From Candidatus Uhrbacteria bacterium (GTDB taxonomy: Bacteria > Patescibacteriota > Patescibacteriia > SG8-24), in contig JACQSM010000087.1 in the NCBI GenBank assembly GCA_016205965.1, positions 1 through 17,885 of the forward strand: DNA of 17,885 bases, written 5' to 3'. Shown piece by piece: positions 13,480 to 17,885 of the stretch (its first letter is position 1; each line of letters starts with the position of its first letter). A program made the translations under genes and the position numbers. The notes beneath the pieces were generated by a model. It searched no databases, was not told the origin of the DNA, and saw only the letters and a list, made by a program, of their open reading frames with translations.

Positions 13480-14676
13480 ATGCCGATCCCGATAGTTTCG
13501 CGGCTCAAACATCCCGCCGGGAGGCGCGTCTTGATGCGCGTCGATTTCAACGTGCCGCTCGACGGCGGCCGGATCGCCGATGACGAGCGCATCAAAGCGG
13601 CGGTCACGACCATCGAACGGCTCGCGGCCCACGGCGCCAAGGTCATTCTGGTTTCGCACCTGGGCCAGCCCGATGGCTGGGACAGGAAATTTACCTTGGC
13701 CCCGGTGGCGGTCCGTTTGTCGGAGATCCTGCGCCGTCCGGTCCGTTTCGTCAGCGCCCGCCTCGATGACGACGAAAAAGTCGCCCGCGCCCTCGAAGAC
13801 ATGGACGACGGCGACATCGCTCTGCTCGAAAACATCCGTTTCTACAAGGGCGAAGAGAAGAACGACGTTTTTTTGTCGCGGCGCCTGGCCGCGCTGGCCG
13901 ACGCGTACGTCAACGACGCCTTCGGCGCGGCTCATCGGGCGCACGCCTCGACCGCCGGCGTCGCCGCCCTGCTGCCGTCCTTTGCCGGCTACCTCATGGA
14001 GCGCGAGCTGCGCAATCTCGGCCGGGTGCTCGAAAAACCGAAGAGCCCGTTCATCGCCCTGATCGGCGGCGCCAAGGTTTCGACCAAACTGCCGGCGATC
14101 GAGAAGCTGCTGACGCTCGCCGACAAGATGCTCCTGGGCGGCGGCCTGGCGAACAATTTTTTGAAAGCCAAGGGATATGAAGTGGGAAAGTCGCTGGTCG
14201 GTCCGGCCGAAGTGAAGCTGGCCAAGCGGCTCCTGGGCAAGCGCGGCCTGGTCCTGCCGGTCGACGTCGTCGCGGCCACGGCCTTGTCCGAAAAAACCGA
14301 GCTGCGCGTCTGCGCCGCCAGCGACGTCCGCCGCCATGAGTACATCGTCGACATCGGCCCGACGACCGTCCGCGCCTACGCCGCCGAACTCAAAAAAGCC
14401 AAGATGATCGTCTGGAACGGTCCGGTCGGCCTGTACGAAATCACCCGTTTCAGGCACGGTTCGGTCGCCCTGGGCCGGGTCATCGCCGCCCGGTCGCTCG
14501 GCCGCGCCTATGGCGTGGTCGGCGGCGGCGAGACCATCGCTTGTTTGCAACTGACCGGCATGGCCGAATACGTCGATCACGTGTCGACCGGCGGCGGCGC
14601 CATGCTCGAGTTCCTTTCCGGAAAAAAATTGCCGGCCGTCGCGGCCTTGGAAAAAGCCAAACTGACTCATCGCTAA
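13480..14676 (+). CDS. pgk: Phosphoglycerate kinase
   Basis: A 398-residue enzyme that transfers phosphate from 1,3-bisphosphoglycerate to ADP, the first ATP-yielding step of lower glycolysis. Family motifs in order: RVDFNVPL (substrate site), SHLGQPDG, LLENIRFYKGEE, HRAHAS, LIGGAKVSTK, GGGLANNFLKAKG, WNGPVGLYE (nucleotide site), GGGET and STGGGAMLEF. The basic-patch residue in SHLGRP is Gln63 rather than Arg, while the other substrate arginines look conserved. Two in-frame starts exist, ATG 13471 and ATG 13480. The second is chosen because the first lies inside the TATAAT box of the predicted promoter. There is no SD. The SIMPL gene follows after nine bases. Confidence 0.96.
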   Translation: MPIPIVSRLKHPAGRRVLMRVDFNVPLDGGRIADDERIKAAVTTIERLAAHGAKVILVSHLGQPDGWDRKFTLAPVAVRLSEILRRPVRFVSARLDDDEKVARALEDMDDGDIALLENIRFYKGEEKNDVFLSRRLAALADAYVNDAFGAAHRAHASTAGVAALLPSFAGYLMERELRNLGRVLEKPKSPFIALIGGAKVSTKLPAIEKLLTLADKMLLGGGLANNFLKAKGYEVGKSLVGPAEVKLAKRLLGKRGLVLPVDVVAATALSEKTELRVCAASDVRRHEYIVDIGPTTVRAYAAELKKAKMIVWNGPVGLYEITRFRHGSVALGRVIAARSLGRAYGVVGGGETIACLQLTGMAEYVDHVSTGGGAMLEFLSGKKLPAVAALEKAKLTHR

Positions 14677-14685
14677 TCGTTGTTT

Positions 14686-15465
14686 ATGGACATCAAGCCT
14701 ACGCCGTGGCCGTTGCCCGAACAGAAACTTTACGCCGCCCTGGTGACGCTCGTAATGGTGTCGCTCTCGGCCTTCCTGGGCCTCAAGGCCTGGAACGAAG
14801 CGCGCCAGCATAAATTCATCGGCGTGCCGATCGAACGCAATACCATCACCATCGACGGCGAAGGAAAAGCGACCGCCATTCCCGACATCGCCCTGCTCGA
14901 TCTCGGCATGACCGTCGAGCGTCCGACCGTTTCGGCGGCGCAGAAGGAGAACACCCGCGTCATGAACGAGATCATCGCCAAACTGAAGGCGATGGGCGTC
15001 GATGGCAAGGATATCCAGACCACCAACTACTCGATCTATCCGAGCTACGACTACCTCAACGGCCGGCAGCAGCTGCGCGGCTACACCGTCGCCCAGAGCG
15101 TCAAGGTGAAGGTCCGCAAGCTCGACAACGTCAGCGACATCCTGGGAGCGGCCGGCCAGCTCGGCGCCAACCAGATCGGCGGCATCAGCTTTTCGGTCGA
15201 CGAACCCGAGAAGTTGCGCCAGGAGGCCCGCCTGAAGGCGCTCAAGAACGCCAAAGAGAAGGCCGAGGCGCTGGCCGACGTCATGGGCGTCGAGTTGCGC
15301 CGCGTCGTGTCGTTCAGCGAATCATCCGGAGGATCGACGCCGCCGATGTTCGCCAAGGCGTACGGATTGGGCGGAGGCGCCGACATGGCGGTGCCGCGGC
15401 CCGAAGTCGAAGCCGGCAGCACCGAGGTCGTCGTTTCGGCCAACGTGACGTACGAAATCGAATAA
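14686..15465 (+). CDS. SIMPL (DUF541, YggE-like) domain protein, membrane-anchored
   Basis: A 259-residue protein with one N-terminal membrane anchor (about 15-34) and an extracytoplasmic SIMPL domain. Typical motifs are ITIDGEGKATAIPDIALLDL, NEIIAKLKAMGVDGKDIQTT, SIYPSYDYLNGRQQLRGYTV and a late helix EARLKALKNAKEKAEALADV, ending in EVVVSANVTYEIE. SIMPL proteins such as YggE are periplasmic or secreted, form oligomers in some species and are linked to stress tolerance. No enzymatic activity is established. The ATG at 14686 is preferred; TTG at 14680 would add two residues. It lies nine bases after pgk and is probably co-transcribed with it. A palindromic repeat separates it from eno. Confidence 0.88.
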   Translation: MDIKPTPWPLPEQKLYAALVTLVMVSLSAFLGLKAWNEARQHKFIGVPIERNTITIDGEGKATAIPDIALLDLGMTVERPTVSAAQKENTRVMNEIIAKLKAMGVDGKDIQTTNYSIYPSYDYLNGRQQLRGYTVAQSVKVKVRKLDNVSDILGAAGQLGANQIGGISFSVDEPEKLRQEARLKALKNAKEKAEALADVMGVELRRVVSFSESSGGSTPPMFAKAYGLGGGADMAVPRPEVEAGSTEVVVSANVTYEIE

Positions 15466-15470
15466 CAAAT

Positions 15471-15530
15471 GGAAGGCGGCCTTCAGGCCGCCTGTCGGCC
15501 CAACAGGTCGATTCAACCGTCCGGTCTGAA
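15471..15530 (+). repeat. Three-hairpin palindromic repeat, copy B (3' part degenerate)
   Basis: GGCGGCC/GGCCGCC with a TTCA loop (15475-15492), then TCGGCC/GGTCGA with a CAACA loop (15495-15511), then a decayed third arm (ACCGTCCGGT, followed by CTGAA). It aligns with the reverse complement of 7926-7996. Loops differ while stems are kept; the second stem uses a G-U pair. The element starts six bases after the SIMPL stop, and its degenerate end runs into the eno start at 15536. Confidence 0.7.
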
Positions 15531-15535
15531 AATGT

Positions 15536-16789
15536 ATGCCAAAGATCAAAGAAATTCGGGCCCGCGAGATTCTCGATTCGCGCGGCAATCCGACGGTATC
15601 GGTGAAAGTCACGGTCGAGGGCGGTTTCGTCGGCGTCGCTTCGGTGCCGTCGGGCGCGTCCACGGGTTCGCATGAGGCGCTCGAGCTTCGCGACGGCGAC
15701 AAGGGCCGATACGAAGGCAAGGGCGTCCGCAAGGCCGTCGCCAACGTCAACGAGAAGATTCGAAAAAGCCTGATGGGCGCCGACGCCGCCAAGCAGCGCA
15801 AGGTCGACGAGATCATGCTCGAGCTGGACGGCAGCGACAACAAGTCCAAGCTCGGCGCCAACGCCATCTTGGGCGTTTCGCTGGCCGTTGCCCGGGCCGC
15901 GGCCGCAGCCTCGAAGCTCGAGCTGTACGAACATATCCGCGCCGCCTTCGGTTTGAGCCGGAAAGGCGCGCCGATGCCGCTGCCGATGATGAACGTCATG
16001 AACGGCGGCCGGCACGCCGACTGGAGCATTGACTTTCAGGAGTGCATGATCATCCCGAAGATGAAGCTGTTCAGCGAGCGTGTTCGGGCCGGCAGCGAAG
16101 TCTTCCACGCCTTGGCCCGCATCCTCAAGAAAAAAGGCTTCATGACGACGGTCGGCGACGAAGGCGGCTACGCGCCGCGCCTGTCCTCGAACGAGGAAGC
16201 TTTCAAGGTCATTCTCGACGCGGTCGAGGACGCCGGTTACGCCCCGGGCAAGGACATTTCGCTCGGCGCCGACATCGCGGCTTCGGAATTCTACGACGCC
16301 GACAAGAAGCTCTACAACTTGAACGTCGACAAGGTTTCGCTCAAGCCCGGCGAAATGATTTCGATGCTCGACGGCCTGCTCAAGCGCTATCCGCTGATGT
16401 TGCTCGAGGACGGCTTGGCCGAAGACGACTGGGAGAACTGGGAGACGCTGACCGCCAAGCTCGGCAAGAAGCTGACGCTCGTCGGCGACGATCTGTTCGT
16501 TACCAACGTCAAGCGCCTGCAGATGGGCATCGCCCGCCGGGTCGGCAACGCCATCCTCATCAAGGTCAACCAGATCGGTTCGCTGTCGGAAACGATGGAT
16601 ACGATCCAGCTGGCCCAGGAGAACGGCTACAAGGTGGCCATCTCGCACCGTTCGGGCGAAACCGCCGACACCTTCATCTCGGACCTGGCCGTGGCCGTCG
16701 GCGCCGAGTTCATCAAGACCGGCTCGCTGTCGCGCAGCGAGCGGCTCGAGAAGTACAACCGTCTGATGGAGATCGAGGAGATGGGCTAG
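15536..16789 (+). CDS. eno: Enolase (phosphopyruvate hydratase)
   Basis: A 417-residue enzyme that dehydrates 2-phosphoglycerate to phosphoenolpyruvate with Mg2+. It begins IKEIRAREILDSRGNPTVSV. It has SVPSGASTGSHEALELRDGD (mobile loop with catalytic-site Ser), VGDEGGYAP with Glu209, the metal ligands in GADIAASEFY, LLEDGLAEDDW and GDDLFVTN, the catalytic Lys343 in ILIKVNQIGSLSET, then SHRSGET and KTGSLSRSERLEKYNRLM. The second loop reads NGGRHADWSIDFQECMI where E. coli has NGGEHADNNVDIQEFMI; His160 and the QE pair remain. The ATG at 15536 is directly upstream of the conserved N-terminus. There is no SD, because the palindromic repeat B occupies the upstream bases. Repeat C serves as the terminator. 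Confidence 0.97.
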   Translation: MPKIKEIRAREILDSRGNPTVSVKVTVEGGFVGVASVPSGASTGSHEALELRDGDKGRYEGKGVRKAVANVNEKIRKSLMGADAAKQRKVDEIMLELDGSDNKSKLGANAILGVSLAVARAAAAASKLELYEHIRAAFGLSRKGAPMPLPMMNVMNGGRHADWSIDFQECMIIPKMKLFSERVRAGSEVFHALARILKKKGFMTTVGDEGGYAPRLSSNEEAFKVILDAVEDAGYAPGKDISLGADIAASEFYDADKKLYNLNVDKVSLKPGEMISMLDGLLKRYPLMLLEDGLAEDDWENWETLTAKLGKKLTLVGDDLFVTNVKRLQMGIARRVGNAILIKVNQIGSLSETMDTIQLAQENGYKVAISHRSGETADTFISDLAVAVGAEFIKTGSLSRSERLEKYNRLMEIEEMG

Positions 16790-16813
16790 TCCCCGGCAGG
16801 TATTTCCCGACAA

Positions 16814-16841
16814 GGAGGGCGGCCTTTAGGCCGCCTTTTTT
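16814..16841 (+). terminator. eno terminator formed by a partial palindromic repeat (copy C)
   Basis: GGCGGCC (16818-16824) pairs with GGCCGCC (16829-16835) around TTTA, then six Ts (16836-16841). Twenty-three bases from GGAG at 16814 are identical to the start of the reverse complement of copy A. The rest of the element is missing and is replaced by the T-run. Confidence 0.85.
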
Positions 16842-16876
16842 GTGCCGAGGTTCCTGTCCTTTTTGTGTACAACCCC

Positions 16877-16905
16877 TTGGCAAAATCGCGTAAATATGCC
16901 ATATT
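16877..16905 (+). promoter_or_regulatory. Putative promoter of the 16984 gene
   Basis: TTGGCA (16877-16882, 5 of 6) with a 17-base spacer and CATATT (16900-16905, 4 of 6). The predicted leader is about 72 bases. It contains a weak hairpin (CCGA 16943-16946 with TCGG 16967-16970, inner TCC/GGA) just before the SD. Confidence 0.45.
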
Positions 16906-16983
16906 AAGCTGAGTTTTAGCTCATTCCGGGATAACTTCGACGCCGATATGTCCCTTCGTGGATGAGTCGGTATGGAGCTTGTC

Positions 16984-17574
16984 ATGTCAGATTTCACCCT
17001 GGGCTGCGGCCCTGCGCATCGGCTGGAGATCACTCTTCGCAAGGCGGATTGGCAACTGGCGGACGTCACCAAGTTGACCAAAAACGAGGATCTCTGCCGC
17101 CAGATTCGGTCGGTTCTCCTCGGTCATGCCAAGATCACCGTCATGGAGCATGTGATTGACCTGGACAAGGAACCGTTTTGCCCCGAGGGCTTATACAGCA
17201 CCGGCAAGGGCGCCGAGCACCGCAAGGGCGGCAAGCTCATCCTCACGCCGGGTAAGATCAAGCTGTTCCTGGCCGAGGGCCAGAAGAACGGCGGCTGCCT
17301 GGAAGGTCATAAGCTCCGTGAGGAGCTGGTCAACCAGCCGGTCCTGAACGCCAACGCGCTGGATTATTACTGGGCCCACCAGGAGTTGATCCCGGAGGAA
17401 TGGAAGGGCAAGGTGGTGTACTTTTGGGGCACCATCTATCGCGACGCCCGCCGCAACCTGTTCGTCCGCTACCTCCACCGGAGCGGCGACCGCTGGGTCT
17501 CGGGCTTCCGCTGGCTCGGCGGCGACTTCCACGGCTACCGCCCGGCCGCGGTTCTCGCGAGTCCTGCCCTCTGA
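16984..17574 (+). CDS. Hypothetical protein of a Parcubacteria-type orphan family
   Basis: A 196-residue protein without signal peptide or membrane helix. Visible blocks: KITVMEHVIDLDKEPFCPEG (about 55-74), EHRKGGKLILTPGKIKLFLA, LREELVNQPVLNANALDYYW, IPEEWKGKVVYFWGTIYRDA, and an aromatic C-terminus (LFVRYLHRSGDRWVSGFRWL) ending in PAAVLAS. I recall similar hypothetical proteins, often several per genome, in Parcubacteria, with the pattern PEEWKGKxVxFWGTIYRD; this is memory, not a search. The function is unknown. The ATG at 16984 is preferred because GGAG lies six bases upstream. The ATG at 16972 (four residues longer) has no SD. The gene sits between eno and gpmI with its own promoter and terminator, as a self-contained insertion in the glycolytic run. 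Confidence 0.75.
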   Translation: MSDFTLGCGPAHRLEITLRKADWQLADVTKLTKNEDLCRQIRSVLLGHAKITVMEHVIDLDKEPFCPEGLYSTGKGAEHRKGGKLILTPGKIKLFLAEGQKNGGCLEGHKLREELVNQPVLNANALDYYWAHQELIPEEWKGKVVYFWGTIYRDARRNLFVRYLHRSGDRWVSGFRWLGGDFHGYRPAAVLASPAL

Positions 17575-17579
17575 TCGTG

Positions 17580-17616
17580 GGAGCCTGCATGATTCTGTGC
17601 AGGCTCCTTTTAATTT
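17580..17616 (+). terminator. Intrinsic terminator after the 16984 gene
   Basis: A perfect 10-bp stem, GGAGCCTGCA (17580-17589) with TGCAGGCTCC (17598-17607), an 8-base loop, then TTTTAATTT (17608-17616). It starts five bases after the stop. Confidence 0.92.
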
Positions 17617-17649
17617 GATCAGAGCCTGTAACATCCGAGCCCGACCGGG

Positions 17650-17655
17650 TATACT
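17650..17655 (+). promoter_or_regulatory. Putative -10 box for near-leaderless gpmI
   Basis: TATACT (5 of 6) ends eight bases before the gpmI ATG at 17664, so the mRNA would begin within about two bases of the start codon. No SD is present. The best -35 candidate, CTGTAA (17626-17631), is poor. Confidence 0.45.
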
Positions 17656-17663
17656 GTCTCCAT

Positions 17664-17885
17664 ATGCCGAAGAAGAAATTCCATAGAAACGGCCGGCGTC
17701 CGGTGGTCCTGGCCGTTCTCGACGGCTGGGGTGTGGCCCCGGCCGGACCGGGCAACGCCATCGAGCTGTCCAAGCGGCCGACGATGCGCGCTTTCGAAAA
17801 AAAATATCCGTTCACCAGGCTCCAGGCCCACGGCCGCTACGTCGGACTCCTGCCGCACCAGGAGGGAAACTCCGAAGCCGGCCAC
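17664..17885 (+). CDS. gpmI: 2,3-bisphosphoglycerate-independent phosphoglycerate mutase, 3'-truncated by the window
   Basis: Only the first 74 codons are present. The N-terminus reads RRPVVLAVLDGWGVAPAGPG (residues about 11-30), with the metal-binding Asp of LDGWG typical of iPGM. It continues with GNAIELSKRPTMRAF, LQAHGRYVGL and EGNSEAGH at the window edge, where Ser is the phosphorylated nucleophile (usual form GNSEVGH). The enzyme interconverts 3- and 2-phosphoglycerate with Mn2+ and needs no bisphosphoglycerate cofactor; full-length members have about 510 residues. It completes the steps between pgk and eno in this cluster. The first eleven residues are basic (MPKKKFHRNGR). The ATG at 17664 has no SD and lies just after a -10-like box. 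Confidence 0.9.
   Translation, partial: MPKKKFHRNGRRPVVLAVLDGWGVAPAGPGNAIELSKRPTMRAFEKKYPFTRLQAHGRYVGLLPHQEGNSEAGH

Noticed and set aside
12031..14811. A 926-codon open frame on the minus strand opposite the dehydrogenase and pgk
   Set aside because: A codon-position shadow of two well-supported genes on the plus strand; it crosses the gap between them and has no recognisable motif.
15314..16813. A 499-codon minus-strand frame opposite eno
   Set aside because: A complement shadow of a clear enolase gene; its sequence is low-complexity and includes the translated palindromic repeat.
16912..16983. A riboswitch in the leader of the 16984 gene
   Set aside because: Only a 4-bp outer and a 3-bp inner pairing are visible, with symmetric mismatches. 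That is too little to call a structured regulator.
1..17885. UGA recoded as glycine or tryptophan, as in some CPR lineages
   Set aside because: TGA ends gap, prmC and others at the expected protein lengths, no conserved protein contains an in-frame TGA, and an RF1-only conclusion cannot be drawn from this window.

Overview
The window reads as a GC-rich (by eye a little above 60%) bacterial chromosome segment, most likely from a Patescibacteria/CPR-type genome. The reasons are very tight gene packing, a short EF-Ts, an RF1/PrmC/bL31 block, SIMPL and DUF3048 proteins, frequent start codons without Shine-Dalgarno (SD) sequences, and a gene at 16984-17574 that resembles a hypothetical family I recall as recurrent in Parcubacteria. 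The lineage is an inference. TGA, TAA and TAG all act as stops, so there is no sign of UGA recoding. I see no tRNA, rRNA, CRISPR array, transposase or integrase.

Layout. 1-1398 (+): the end of a DUF3048 (YerB-like) gene, then a type IV pilin-like gene. 1399-4400 (-): a translation-termination block of rpmE (bL31), prfA (RF1), a nucleotidyltransferase and prmC (RF1 glutamine methyltransferase). The last two overlap by 4 bp, and prmC ends flush against the pilin gene. 4526-6964 (+): an ABC exporter with a large extra N-terminal region. 6965-8592 (+): a promoter and structured leader, then rpsB and tsf, separated by a three-hairpin palindromic repeat. 8593-10233: a lower-GC accessory patch of three small orphan genes (8713-9174 +, 9310-9693 -, 9852-10163 +), dense with terminators and promoters. 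10234-17885 (+): lower glycolysis, in the order gap, metallophosphoesterase, NDH-2-like dehydrogenase, pgk, SIMPL protein, eno, orphan protein, gpmI (cut by the window end).

How it works together. gap, pgk, gpmI and eno carry glyceraldehyde-3-phosphate to phosphoenolpyruvate. The NDH-2-like enzyme embedded among them could reoxidise the NADH made by GAPDH. PrmC modifies the release factor encoded two genes upstream of it.

The most unusual material is non-coding. (1) One palindromic element family has three copies (7926-7996, 15471-15530, 16814-16841), two just before start codons and one used as the eno terminator. (2) Two unrelated small membrane-protein genes share a module of terminator, TTGCTT-N17-TAGATT promoter, 5'-terminal hairpin and SD, with compensatory differences in the hairpin. 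(3) rpsB has a long structured leader. (4) pgk, gpmI and prfA have -10-like boxes 6-8 nt before ATG, which suggests leaderless mRNAs. (5) The pilin terminator lies inside the prmC coding sequence.
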